From: Ignavibacteriota bacterium
GTDB lineage: Bacteria; Bacteroidota; Ignavibacteria; Palsa-1295
Length of the DNA stretch: 57,608 bases
Reading direction: 5' to 3'
Assembly (NCBI GenBank): GCA_003151825.1
Contig: PLYO01000021.1
Span: forward strand, 127,976-185,583
This document shows positions 49,566 to 57,608 of the stretch, in pieces; the stretch's first letter is position 1, and every line of letters begins with the position of its first letter. The position numbers were made by a program, and so were the translations under genes. The notes under the pieces were generated by a model that was not told the DNA's origin, ran no database searches, and worked only from the letters and a program-made list of their open reading frames with translations.

Positions 49566-51881
49566 TCAAAAACTCACCGATATTCCAAATGTCGGCAGAA
49601 TTGGTAATAAACGCACATCGGTGATCGTAGCCGGATTGGTGGATTGATCGACTTCGGAAATCCACACGTTGCGGTGGTCGTAGGCATTAAAAATATCGAA
49701 ATCGAACTCCGCGTTGCGTTTGTCCGAGAAAAATCCAAACGCATAGGTCGCGGAAAGGTCGAGCCGGTTATACGGCGGCAGCCGCAGCGCGTTCATGTTG
49801 CCATCGATAGGAATCGCGCGCCCTTCATTCTCGGCGTCTGGCGCGAGCGCGGTGATTTGCGTGTAGGCTTGGCCGGTTCCATACGTGAAGGTCGCCCCGA
49901 TCGTCCAGCGGTCGTTCAGGTGATAGGTTCCGACGAGATCGAAATCGTTCCTGCGGTCGTAGGTGGGCGGAAACGGCTGGCCGTTATTGATTTGCGGAAA
50001 CGTGCGCCAGGTCCATGCAAGCGTGTAGCCAAGCCATCCGGTGAAACGTCCCGCTTGTTTTTGCAGAAAAAATTCGATCCCATAGGCCGTGCCATTGCCC
50101 ACAAAGAAAATATCGTTCAACGTGGAAGCGCTCGTAACATTCGGCTGCAACTCGACGAGATTTTTCATGTCCTTGTAATACGTCTCGACATCGAAGGTGT
50201 AATTCTCAAACGGGACGGTCGAAACGCCGAGCACGTATTGGTACGCTTTCCCGGGCGGCTGCGAGGCATCGTTCGGCAGCCAAATATCGAAGATGGGAAT
50301 AATATCGTTCGTGGCAAGCTTGAGATATTGATGATAAATTCCCGCGCTGGCTTTCAGCGTGATCGCGGGCGTGAGAATATATCGCGCGCTCAGGCGCGGA
50401 TCGATGCCAATCTCCGGATTGGAACTAATGCCATCCACGCGCAGACCGCCCGTAATCGCAAGCGGGTCATCCACATAGCCCGTCATCGCCGGCTTCCATT
50501 CGTCCTGCACATATCCGGCGGCATAATACGGCGTGAGATCGACGTTCGCGTTTGGTGGATTGGTTCCCGACTGAATGAGCAGCGTCGTTTTGTAGCTCGT
50601 CGCCTGAATGCCAGATTTCATCGTGTTCTCGGGATTTGGGAAGTAATCTACGCTCGCGCGCGCGGTGTAATCGTCGATGGCATTCGTCCACGTAAACGGC
50701 TGGGCCGATGAACCGATGGTGAAGGCGGAATTGAAATTACTCGCCGAAAAACCCAAGTTCGTAAAAAGCTCGCTGCCGAAGACATGCGTCCATTCCGCGC
50801 CGGCGGCCCGGTTACCGTATTGCAATTCAATATTATTGACGGCGGTGTTGGCGATGAAACTTAAATTGTCGGAACCTTGATAACCGGAAAGCACGATCTT
50901 GTCGTTCGGCGAGGGGTTCTGCGTGAGCTTCGCGTTCAGATCGTAAAAATAATAATCCGGCAGACTGAGTTTTTGCGTGAGGCCGGTGACATTGAGCAAT
51001 GCATCGAGGTAGGTTCTTCGTCCGGCGAGCACGAGCGCGCCGGTTCCCACGGGCGTTTGGATGGTCGCGCTGCTCGAAATGAGGCCGAGATCGACTTTCC
51101 CCTGCGTTTGATTCCGGTCGCCTTCGATGTCCGTCACATTCAACACGGCAGATAATCTACCGCCATACTCGGCGGGAAATCCGCCTTTGATAAGTTCCAC
51201 GTCTTTGATCGCATCGGGATTGAAGGTCGAGAAAAACCCGAAAAAGTGGGAAGGATTGTAAAGCACGCTGCCATCCAGCATAATAAGATTTTGATCGGGC
51301 GAGCCACCGCGAATATATAGTCCGCTCGATATTTCGCTCGATGTCTGCACGCCCGGCAGAAATTGCAGAATGCGAAACAGATCGCCCTGGCCGATCTTCG
51401 GCAAGTCCTGTATCTCTTTCGGCGTAAGCGTCACGCGCGAGACTTGCGGCTCCTGCCGCTCGCGTTCTTCCGAGCTTTCGACCGTGATCTCTTCACCCGT
51501 CATGCTTTGTACGGGAAGTAAAATATTCAGCTTTCGCTCTTCGCCGGAATGAAGCGTGACGGCAAGCTTCCATGTGCGGTATCCGAGCGAGGACACTTCG
51601 ATCAGAACCGGTTGGCCACTTGGCACATGCAGCGAAAAAAAACCGCTTTTGTTCGTGATCGCTCCAAGCTTCAGCGCGCGAACGCGGACCGTTGCGCCGA
51701 TAATCGTCTCGCCGCTTGCCGAGTCCTTCACAAAGCCCGAAATAACGGCGGTGGTGGAATCCTTCCCACTCCACAGTGCCGCATGACCACGCTGCGACGA
51801 AAATAGCAGCAGCATAACCGCGAACGGCAAAATCGAATGGCGTATCAACTGGAAAAATGCGTGAGAGGTGTTTCGCTTCAA
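49566..51881 (-). CDS. TonB-dependent receptor with carboxypeptidase-regulatory domain
   Basis: The 771-residue outer-membrane transporter has a signal peptide (to about 35), then a CarboxypepD_reg-like domain (ISGFVKDSASGETIIGATVRVRALKLGAITNKSGFFSLHVPSG). A plug follows (LPKIGQGDLFRILQFLPGVQTSSEISSGLYIRGGSPDQNLIMLDGSVLYNPSHFFGFFSTFNPDAIKDVELIKGG), then a barrel ending in FGISVSF with the expected terminal Phe. It takes up a ligand using TonB energy; the ligand cannot be told from the sequence. It is paired with the DUF4249 lipoprotein encoded immediately downstream. Confidence 0.92.
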   Translation of the reverse strand: MKRNTSHAFFQLIRHSILPFAVMLLLFSSQRGHAALWSGKDSTTAVISGFVKDSASGETIIGATVRVRALKLGAITNKSGFFSLHVPSGQPVLIEVSSLGYRTWKLAVTLHSGEERKLNILLPVQSMTGEEITVESSEERERQEPQVSRVTLTPKEIQDLPKIGQGDLFRILQFLPGVQTSSEISSGLYIRGGSPDQNLIMLDGSVLYNPSHFFGFFSTFNPDAIKDVELIKGGFPAEYGGRLSAVLNVTDIEGDRNQTQGKVDLGLISSSATIQTPVGTGALVLAGRRTYLDALLNVTGLTQKLSLPDYYFYDLNAKLTQNPSPNDKIVLSGYQGSDNLSFIANTAVNNIELQYGNRAAGAEWTHVFGSELFTNLGFSASNFNSAFTIGSSAQPFTWTNAIDDYTARASVDYFPNPENTMKSGIQATSYKTTLLIQSGTNPPNANVDLTPYYAAGYVQDEWKPAMTGYVDDPLAITGGLRVDGISSNPEIGIDPRLSARYILTPAITLKASAGIYHQYLKLATNDIIPIFDIWLPNDASQPPGKAYQYVLGVSTVPFENYTFDVETYYKDMKNLVELQPNVTSASTLNDIFFVGNGTAYGIEFFLQKQAGRFTGWLGYTLAWTWRTFPQINNGQPFPPTYDRRNDFDLVGTYHLNDRWTIGATFTYGTGQAYTQITALAPDAENEGRAIPIDGNMNALRLPPYNRLDLSATYAFGFFSDKRNAEFDFDIFNAYDHRNVWISEVDQSTNPATITDVRLLPILPTFGISVSF

Positions 51882-51930
51882 ACGTTTGCGAAGGACGTGC
51901 CAACCATTAGTTTATTGTAATTTCCAAATC

Positions 51931-52147
51931 TTCTTATTCCTCTCCCCCGGAGGGGGAGAGGTTAGGTGAGGGGGATGTTTCATGTTCGAAAAGGAATCGG
52001 GGAAACGAAATCCCCCTCACCCGGCCTCTCCCCCTGCTGGGGGAGAGGAGTATTTTATTCTTATTCCTTTCCCCCGCTGGGGAAGAAAGTATTTCTTTTC
52101 TTATTCCTCTCCCCCGGAGGGGGAGAGGTTAGGTGAGGGGGATGTTT
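51931..52147. repeat. Cluster of GC-rich repeats including two identical 50-bp copies
   Basis: Positions 51931-51980 and 52098-52147 are identical direct repeats of 50 bp, each with a CTCTCCCCC/GGGGGAGAG hairpin. An inverted, related copy lies at about 52009-52051 and a degenerate one at about 52068-52085. The second copy supplies the last codons and the stop of suhB. Confidence 0.9.
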
Positions 52148-52997
52148 TCGTCTCCCGAATAATCTCCTCGATCCTCGCGTGATGCAGCCCATTTGTTGCA
52201 ATGATGGATTTGCGATAGATATTGTAATCGCTGCCATCGTAGTGCGTGACGCGGCCGCCGGATTCACGAATCATGAGCTGGCCGGCGGAGGTATCCCACG
52301 GCGAAAGCCCGATTTCCCAAAATGCTTCGAAGCGCCCGCACGCGACATACGCCAGATCGAGCGCCGCGCTGCCTAAACGGCGAATGAGCAAGCCATGCCG
52401 AAGAAAATTCGTGAATTGCTCGATGACCGATTCCGGATTCTCATTTACATTATATGGGAACCCTGTGACGAACAGGCTCTTATTCGGATCGCTTTGCTTC
52501 GAAACATGAATCCGCTTGCCGTTTAAATAGGCGCCGCCCGCGCGCCGCACGGAAAACATCTCGTTCAAATTGGGATTGTATATCACGCCGCATTCGACAA
52601 CGCCATCGACTTCGACTCCGACCGAGACGCACCAGATCGGCAGGCCATGTGCAAAATTGACCGTGCCGTCGATGGGATCGATGATCCATCGAACCGTCGC
52701 AGGCTGGAAGCTCTGCGCCACGCGTGGGGCAGTGCTTCCAGCCTGCCCTCCAGTAGGATTTCCAGCCTGCCCGTCACTTGCGCCCAATTCTTCGCCGAGA
52801 AAAACATGATCGGGATATTGGGCAAGAACGGCATCGCGGATCGCGTGCTCGTTGCGTGAATCTATTTGGGTGACGATGTCCATGGCATTCGTCTTGGTCG
52901 TGATGTGCAAATCGCTGACGAGCGCGCGGTGGGCGTAATCGCCGGCTTCGCGCGCAACGAGAATGGCGAGGTCGAGGTAGGATTGAATTAAGTCCAT
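52101..52997 (-). CDS. suhB: Inositol monophosphatase family protein (SuhB)
   Basis: This Mg-dependent phosphatase of the IMPase family has 298 residues from the start at 52997 (MDLIQSYLDLA); 12 in-frame residues upstream are not typical. Metal motifs are GEE (FLGEELG), DPIDGTVNF and WDTSAG, all intact. Between GEELGA and the DPIDGT strand there is an insertion of about 25 residues (Gly, Gln, Pro rich) encoded by a palindromic repeat (52699-52770). The C-terminus (KTSPSPNLSPSGGEE) is encoded by a GC-rich repeat copy. The enzyme core looks functional despite both additions. Confidence 0.9.
   Translation of the reverse strand: MDLIQSYLDLAILVAREAGDYAHRALVSDLHITTKTNAMDIVTQIDSRNEHAIRDAVLAQYPDHVFLGEELGASDGQAGNPTGGQAGSTAPRVAQSFQPATVRWIIDPIDGTVNFAHGLPIWCVSVGVEVDGVVECGVIYNPNLNEMFSVRRAGGAYLNGKRIHVSKQSDPNKSLFVTGFPYNVNENPESVIEQFTNFLRHGLLIRRLGSAALDLAYVACGRFEAFWEIGLSPWDTSAGQLMIRESGGRVTHYDGSDYNIYRKSIIATNGLHHARIEEIIRETKTSPSPNLSPSGGEE
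52699..52770. repeat. Palindromic repeat within suhB
   Basis: GCAGGCTGGAAGC (52699-52711) and GCTTCCAGCCTGC (52734-52746) are perfect 13-bp inverted arms, and TTTCCAGCCTGC at 52759-52770 is a third copy. It is related to 48539-48612 and is translated in frame. Confidence 0.85.
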
Positions 52998-53049
52998 TGG
53001 CCTGACAACATCGGACAGGGTTTGAAAGTCCACACGTCAAATGAAATGT

Positions 53050-53142
53050 TGTCATTCCCGCGAAAGCGGGAATCCATATCTCGCAGAACCCGAATTTTTA
53101 ATGACACTCAAAAACTGGATTCCCGCTTTCGCGGGAATGACA
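53050..53142. repeat. 93-bp REP/MITE-like inverted repeat
   Basis: Perfect 27-bp arms (53050-53076 and 53116-53142), each containing the CCCGCGAAAGCGGG sub-palindrome, surround a 39-bp AT-rich centre. It lies between suhB and plsY. The arm sequence is of a type widespread in bacterial intergenic regions. Confidence 0.9.
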
Positions 53143-53170
53143 TGCTAAATTGTCTCCGTTCTTATATTAT

Positions 53171-53842
53171 ATGCTTTCGCTCCACTCCCTGCTCCTCGGC
53201 GGCATTGCGGGCTATCTCGTTGGCTCGATTCCATCCGCGTATCTCATTACGAAATGGAAAACGGGAGTCGATCTTCGCAAGGAAGGTTCGCGGAATATCG
53301 GCGCAATGAATGCCTTCGAGGTGACGGGCAAGCGTTCCATCGGATCGCTTGTGCTTGCGGCGGATTTACTGAAGGGGCTGCTACCAGCGTTGATTTTAGA
53401 ACTATGCAGGCCGGGGAACCCGGCCACTACAACGGAGGCGCTGCTCGTGCTTATCCCAGCGCTCGCGCTCGGGCATTGCTACCCCGTCTGGCTGCGCTTT
53501 CATGGCGGGAGGGGACTTGCGACGGTTGCCGGAGCATTATTGCTCGTCAATCCCCCTGCGATAATTTTCTGGCTTTTGGTTTATTTTATAGTGAACCGGC
53601 TCTCTCGACAAGTCCATTTTTCGGCGATCCTGGCAAGCGGCGCGGCACTGCTCGTCCTACTTGTTTTACCCGTTCATTTCTTGGAAGAAACAACTGTGGC
53701 CATGAGCACTCCCGGTCATTCCGGTTCTGAACTTAAAATATCCATAGGTGTTGCCCTGATTATTATTCTTTCGAGGCATATCGAGCCGTTCCTGGCCCTC
53801 GTTCGCGGAAAAAAACCCTCCGAAATGAAGGAGGATGAGTAA
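53171..53842 (+). CDS. plsY: Glycerol-3-phosphate acyltransferase PlsY
   Basis: This inner-membrane enzyme moves an acyl group from acyl-phosphate to glycerol-3-phosphate, the first step of phospholipid synthesis. It has 223 residues from the ATG at 53171; a TTG at 53150 is less likely. Family motifs are GSIPSAYLI (motif 1), GSRNIGAMNAFEVTGK (motif 2, with Ala-Met in place of the usual Thr-Asn) and GHCYPVWLRFHGGRGLATVAG (motif 3). Five or more hydrophobic segments are visible. It ends 45 bp before the HtrA-type gene on the same strand. Confidence 0.92.
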   Translation: MLSLHSLLLGGIAGYLVGSIPSAYLITKWKTGVDLRKEGSRNIGAMNAFEVTGKRSIGSLVLAADLLKGLLPALILELCRPGNPATTTEALLVLIPALALGHCYPVWLRFHGGRGLATVAGALLLVNPPAIIFWLLVYFIVNRLSRQVHFSAILASGAALLVLLVLPVHFLEETTVAMSTPGHSGSELKISIGVALIIILSRHIEPFLALVRGKKPSEMKEDE

Positions 53843-53887
53843 TGCGAAACACATCGCCCCAAAATTCGTTTGTTTTCATCCTATCCT

Positions 53888-55111
53888 ATGTTCGATAAGC
53901 GCAATATGCAGATATTACTCATCCATTTTCTCAGCCTTCTTTCGCTCGCCGCGCCGATTTCCGGCTGCAAGAAGGGTGGCGCAAGCCCGGATAACCGAAT
54001 TTCCGGCACGGTCTATACCATAAGCCAGCACGGGCCGGATCGCGATTCGGTCAATGCGACCATTTCCGGCGCTCGGCGAAATGCCATCACCGTCGCCGTG
54101 GCTAAAGCCAGCCCGGCCGTCGTGGGAATCAATGTTACCGCCGTGGAAGAACGGCAAATCTGGAATCCGTTTGGCAACGACCCCTTCTTCCAGCATTTTT
54201 TCGGCAACAATCCTTTCGGAAGCGGAGGAGTACAAAAATATCAAGTGAAGGCGCTCGGCTCGGGTTTTATCATCTCGCAGGATGGGTATATCCTAACAAA
54301 CGATCACGTTGCCGGCAATGCAACAAAAATTATCGTCACCACTACGGATGGTTCTCAATACGATGCAAAGCTTATCGGCACCGACCACAATTCGGATGTC
54401 TCATTGCTAAAAATAAGCGGAAAGAATTTGCCGTATCTCAAGCTTGGGAATTCCGACGATCTCGCCGTTGGAGAATGGGCAATCGCAATGGGAAATCCCT
54501 TCGGTCTTTTTTCTATCAATGACAAGCCAACGGTTACCGTTGGCGTCATCAGCAATACGGGTGTAAATCTTGGCTTGGGTGAAGGCGGGCGCAATTACCG
54601 AAATATGATCCAAACCGATGCGGCCATTTCGAGCGGAAATTCCGGCGGGCCGCTGCTCAACGCAAATGGCGAGGTCATCGGCATGAACTCGGTTATTAAA
54701 TCGACGGCAGGAAATTACCAAGGAGAAATGGGTTCCATTGGCCTTGGTTTTGCTATTCCAATCAATCATATTAAGGATGTCATCGATCGGCTCAAGGCAG
54801 GCGAAACGCTTAATCATAACATCGGCGATATGGGGTGGCTTCTCAATGACGTAAGCGATGACCTGAAGGATTATTTTAAGCTTACGACCGATGACGGCGT
54901 CGTCGTTACCAAGCTACTTCGCGGTGGCGTTGCGGACGATGCCGGCATTCAAGCCGGCGATCTTATCCTGGGATTGAACGACGAGAAAATCCGGAGCACC
55001 GCCGGACTGCAAAGCGCGCTCGCCGATCACGAAGTGGGCGATAAAGTCACCTTCCACATTCAGCGCAACGGAACAAATGAGAGCATTTCGCTCCGGCTAC
55101 CGGGGAAATAA
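53888..55111 (+). CDS. htrA: HtrA/DegP-type serine protease, probable lipoprotein
   Basis: This is an envelope quality-control protease. From the start at 53888 it has 407 residues (53906 is an alternative). A lipobox ISGC at Cys27 suggests membrane anchoring, unusual for DegP but known in related proteins. The trypsin-like triad is complete: His140 (LTNDHV), Asp170 (HNSDVSLL) and Ser252 (SSGNSGGP). One PDZ domain lies at about residues 305-395 (GVVVTKLLRGGVADDAGIQAGDLILGLND). A 20-residue Gly/Phe/Asn segment (NPFGNDPFFQHFFGNNPFG) is the loop LA-like region. Confidence 0.9.
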   Translation: MFDKRNMQILLIHFLSLLSLAAPISGCKKGGASPDNRISGTVYTISQHGPDRDSVNATISGARRNAITVAVAKASPAVVGINVTAVEERQIWNPFGNDPFFQHFFGNNPFGSGGVQKYQVKALGSGFIISQDGYILTNDHVAGNATKIIVTTTDGSQYDAKLIGTDHNSDVSLLKISGKNLPYLKLGNSDDLAVGEWAIAMGNPFGLFSINDKPTVTVGVISNTGVNLGLGEGGRNYRNMIQTDAAISSGNSGGPLLNANGEVIGMNSVIKSTAGNYQGEMGSIGLGFAIPINHIKDVIDRLKAGETLNHNIGDMGWLLNDVSDDLKDYFKLTTDDGVVVTKLLRGGVADDAGIQAGDLILGLNDEKIRSTAGLQSALADHEVGDKVTFHIQRNGTNESISLRLPGK

Positions 55112-55204
55112 ATAGCCGTTTCCAAAAATATAAGCTCGCAACGAAAACGGCGACGCCGTGGTTGAAGAGCCACTCCTCAGATCGCTTGAAGTGAGATATA
55201 TTTT

Positions 55205-55870
55205 GTGACAGCCCGGCATTCGTTCATTGCCATTCTTTTTGTTCTTTCGGTCAGCGCGCTTGCGCCGGCTGCGGCGACTCGCGCGCAGGACAAAACGCCG
55301 CCACTAAAGAAAGTCCCGCTAAAAGAAGCCGAAGCACGCCACAAGCCGGGCGACACCGTTGCCGTGGTCAATGGGGTAATCGTCACGTTTGCAGATTTCA
55401 ATTCGATTATGTCCGGCTACTTAAAAGCATTGGTCGCCAGAACGAAGGATAGTGTCGTGACCGACAGTCTTTATACCGTCACCGTCGATTCCGCTTGGGA
55501 CGGCGCCGTGGACGACATCCTGATCGAGCACGAAATCGCGAAACGCAAGCTTGGCATGACGACGGCCATGATTAAGGATTCGCTCGTAAACGATCCGCCC
55601 GATTTTCTTCGACAACATTTCACCGATTCGCTTGGGCATTTTCGTCCAGAGCGTATGCGAAAGATGTTGGACAATCCGCGCAACGATACCATCGTCCGGA
55701 TCATCGTCGGGGGCGAACGGGTCCGGCTCGAAACCGAGCGGCTGATGGCAAACATTGCAAAAAAAGGCGTGAATGCCGATCAGCGCGAGCAGGCGTTCGA
55801 GACATGGCTGCGCAAAGCCAAACGTGCGGCGAAAATCGATGACCGGCGAACACGCTTCGGATTTTATTGA
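55205..55870 (+). CDS. SurA N-terminal-like secreted chaperone protein
   Basis: The 221-residue product is read from a GTG at 55205 and has a signal peptide (to about 28). The mature part has the SurA-N/trigger-factor-like pattern: DTVAVVNGVIVTFADFNSIMSGYLKAL, followed by helical stretches (DDILIEHEIAKRKLGMTTAMIKDSLVN). No PPIase (rotamase) domain follows, so it would be a chaperone-only form. Its place after htrA fits a role in outer-membrane protein handling. The end overlaps nothing, and nusB starts 37 bp later. Confidence 0.65.
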   Translation: MTARHSFIAILFVLSVSALAPAAATRAQDKTPPLKKVPLKEAEARHKPGDTVAVVNGVIVTFADFNSIMSGYLKALVARTKDSVVTDSLYTVTVDSAWDGAVDDILIEHEIAKRKLGMTTAMIKDSLVNDPPDFLRQHFTDSLGHFRPERMRKMLDNPRNDTIVRIIVGGERVRLETERLMANIAKKGVNADQREQAFETWLRKAKRAAKIDDRRTRFGFY

Positions 55871-55907
55871 TCGTTCCCTACCCACACTCCCGCTGGGAAA
55901 ACAACCC

Positions 55908-56546
55908 ATGACCTACCCCACGCATCTTCCCGCCGAAGCGATCGAGCCGGCGCGCATCGAGCCGGACGAACTCTTCGAAAACGATCCCGCCCGCGACCGC
56001 ACCATCCCCAAGCGGCGGCTTGCGCGCGAGCGCGTCATGCAATTGCTCTATGCGTATGAACTCGGAGGAAGCGACATCGACACGCTGCGCTGGGAACTGA
56101 TCGAGCGCGATTTGTCCAAGTCCGATGGAAATGAGGAGTCCCAAACCACCCCCTTTGAAAAGGACAACGAATCTTCAGAGAACGCCCGCGCATTCGCTCG
56201 CCTACTCATAGGTGAAATCCTCGCGCATCGCGAAGAGATCGACCGCATCATCACCGAAAAGCTCGTCCGGTGGGATTTTCAGCGCGTCGCGCTCATCGAC
56301 CGCATTCTCATTCAAATGGGCATCGCGGAGCTGCTGTACTTCCCGGACATTCCACCGAAAGCTTCGATCAACGAACTCATCGAAATCGCAAAAGATTATT
56401 CGACAGAGGAGAGCGGGAAATTTATCAACGGCATCCTCCACGCCATCATGACACACCTCGCCGAGTCCGGCCAGATGAAAAAATCCGGCCGCGGACTTTC
56501 AGACGAAAGCCTGAGCGGATACCGGCCAGCCAAACGAAGGCCGTGA
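55908..56546 (+). CDS. nusB: Transcription antitermination factor NusB
   Basis: NusB binds the boxA RNA with NusE (S10) to keep RNA polymerase on rRNA operons. From the start at 55908 (MTYPTHLPAEA) the product has 212 residues. The core begins at RRLARERVMQLLYAYELGG and includes DRIITEKLVRWDFQRVALIDRILIQMGIAELLYFPDIPPKASINELIEIAKDYSTEESGKFINGILHAI, all typical. It is longer than the usual 140 because of a 40-residue N-terminal extension, an acidic insertion (SDGNEESQTTPFEKDNESSE) and a basic tail. Confidence 0.92.
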   Translation: MTYPTHLPAEAIEPARIEPDELFENDPARDRTIPKRRLARERVMQLLYAYELGGSDIDTLRWELIERDLSKSDGNEESQTTPFEKDNESSENARAFARLLIGEILAHREEIDRIITEKLVRWDFQRVALIDRILIQMGIAELLYFPDIPPKASINELIEIAKDYSTEESGKFINGILHAIMTHLAESGQMKKSGRGLSDESLSGYRPAKRRP

Positions 56547-56560
56547 AGTGTCTCTATTCC

Positions 56561-57608
56561 TTAGCGATCTGATGTTTGCGAAGCTTCCACAGCTTCCACA
56601 GCTTCCAGACGACGCTCCATATCGGCAATGATTTTCGCTTGCGATTCCATTTGTTGAGCTTGCGATTCTATCTGCCGTTCTTCCATCCCCACTTTCGCAT
56701 GTTCCTTTTTTAACTCATCGAGCAAGAGAACCGATAGCATCGGATATTTCACTGCGTCCGGTATCATTTCATCCGAGGAAGAGCCGGGGATTACATCTTT
56801 CGCACGGGCATATTCTGCAAGATCGGGAATAACTTTCGCAACATCTTCGGCAACAAGACCGAAATATTCCTTCCCATCTATTTTCGAGGTGTAACTGACG
56901 GGGCGTAGATCGTACAGCTTGTCCGTATTGATGTCGAGATCATGAATATCCGTTTTGTACCGCGCCGAGGAGGTGCTCCGCATGATTTGCCCATTCGAAG
57001 CAACCACCATATTTGCGGATGCGGCTGTGGTTGCAGCATACGCGCCCTGGCAATAGAGCGAGGAGACATTTGCGTTACCAACCATCACTTCGTTACTGGC
57101 GGTTGGTATTGCGCCGTAGCCAAGTGACGTGGTGTTGTTAAGATTTGTAGCAGTTGGCCCGGCGCTGTCGCCAATGGCTGTATTATCGTTACCAGTCTGA
57201 TTGAAGTAAAGAGCGTCATTTCCTACACCAACATTATATTGACCGGATGAATTCCCACCCAAACAATTAGTTCCGCAAGCGGTGTTGTTGCTGCCGCTGT
57301 TATTACTCGACATAGCATAATACCCAATTGCCACATTTCCACTGCCGGATGAATCAACGGTTAGAGCATAATGGCCGACAGCTACGTTCGCATAGACAGC
57401 ATCGCCGTGTAAAAACCCTAACAGCGCATAACTTCCTACTGCGACATTAGCGTTTCCCACAGTGTTCACTCCAAGAGCGCCTAGTCCGAATGCTGTATTA
57501 TCACTCCCTGTAGTATTGAGCCCAAGCGCATCTGTTCCACAGGCTGTGTTTTGCATTCCTCTTGTGTTATCTTGCATTGCACCAATCCCAATCGCTGTAT
57601 TGTTATTG
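56561..57608 (-). CDS. Tail-fibre-type protein with S74 chaperone domain (5' end outside window)
   Basis: The frame stays open to the right edge, so the N-terminus is missing. The visible 348 residues begin with repeats of about 14-20 residues of the type NTAFGLGALGVNT and NVAIGYYAMSSN, a beta-helix or YadA-head-like array. Near the C-terminus is a Peptidase_S74 intramolecular chaperone domain (SSARYKTDI...LYDLRPVSYT...YFGLVAEDVAKVIPDL), followed by a coiled coil (EERQIESQAQQMESQAKIIADMERRLEAVEAVEAS). In phage fibres this domain helps trimer formation and is cut off before the Ser. Here it is probably a surface protein. Confidence 0.85.
   Translation of the reverse strand, partial: NNNTAIGIGAMQDNTRGMQNTACGTDALGLNTTGSDNTAFGLGALGVNTVGNANVAVGSYALLGFLHGDAVYANVAVGHYALTVDSSGSGNVAIGYYAMSSNNSGSNNTACGTNCLGGNSSGQYNVGVGNDALYFNQTGNDNTAIGDSAGPTATNLNNTTSLGYGAIPTASNEVMVGNANVSSLYCQGAYAATTAASANMVVASNGQIMRSTSSARYKTDIHDLDINTDKLYDLRPVSYTSKIDGKEYFGLVAEDVAKVIPDLAEYARAKDVIPGSSSDEMIPDAVKYPMLSVLLLDELKKEHAKVGMEERQIESQAQQMESQAKIIADMERRLEAVEAVEASQTSDR

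Noticed and set aside
51931..52147. Possible CRISPR array
   Set aside because: There are only two full direct repeats, the rest are inverted relatives, the repeats are GC-rich palindromes and no cas gene is near.

Overview
The window looks like a chromosome segment from the Bacteroidota/Chlorobiota side of the FCB group, possibly a Kapabacteria- or Ignavibacteria-like lineage. The evidence is two type IX secretion (T9SS) sorting domains, one with the QNYPNPFNP signature, a TonB receptor with a carboxypeptidase-regulatory N-domain, a DUF4249-type lipoprotein beside it, a HYC_CC_PP-like copper-operon protein, and several TAnnTTTG -7 boxes. The lineage is inferred; no rRNA is present.

From 1 to about 46.46 kb the window reads as a genomic island. 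It starts in the 3' end of a tRNA (1-32). A 23-bp near copy of that tRNA end (21/23 matches) lies at 46438-46460, beside a tyrosine integrase (45092-46198). The island has four blocks. (1) 223-13777, minus strand: an eleven-gene copper and silver resistance operon with CusCBA, CusF, a CPH-type P-ATPase, a cytochrome c, two paralogous cupredoxins (one fused to an outer-membrane-type domain) and methionine-rich lipoproteins. (2) 14.1-21.8 kb: a DUF72 gene, then a tightly coupled DinB / unknown protein / DnaE2 mutagenesis cassette, converging on an S41 protease. (3) 22.0-33.5 kb: a restriction or defence cluster with a PLD-SNF2 helicase facing a five-gene operon (DUF262/GmrSD-like protein, Eco57I-type methyltransferase, TIGR04255-like protein and two small partners). 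(4) 33.5-46.2 kb: an AT-richer accessory block with a tRNA-like gene whose anticodon may read UAA, an IS1595-type transposase, several XRE repressors with paired operators, a structured pseudoknot-capable sequence beside a two-gene module of unknown function, a serine recombinase, LPD29 and ArdC-N-like proteins, a NUC1-type nuclease, and the integrase with an excisionase-like gene.

From 46.6 kb on the content is core-like: tRNA-Arg(TCG), a T9SS-sorted protein, a lipoprotein, an orphan SAM-I riboswitch with its own terminator but no met gene, a DUF4249/TonB-receptor pair, suhB, plsY, an HtrA-type protease, a SurA-N-like protein, nusB and a partial S74 tail-fibre-type protein. Palindromic repeats are common here, and three insertions appear to be translated as part of host proteins (the DUF4249 lipoprotein leader, and the inner loop and C-terminus of SuhB).

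The strongest leads for something undescribed are the pseudoknot-capable sequence at 37.0-37.13 kb with its neighbouring genes, the orphan SAM riboswitch transcript, the helicase/DUF262/methyltransferase/TIGR04255 cluster, and the DinB-unknown-DnaE2 cassette. All function calls come from reading motifs by eye; no database search was possible.
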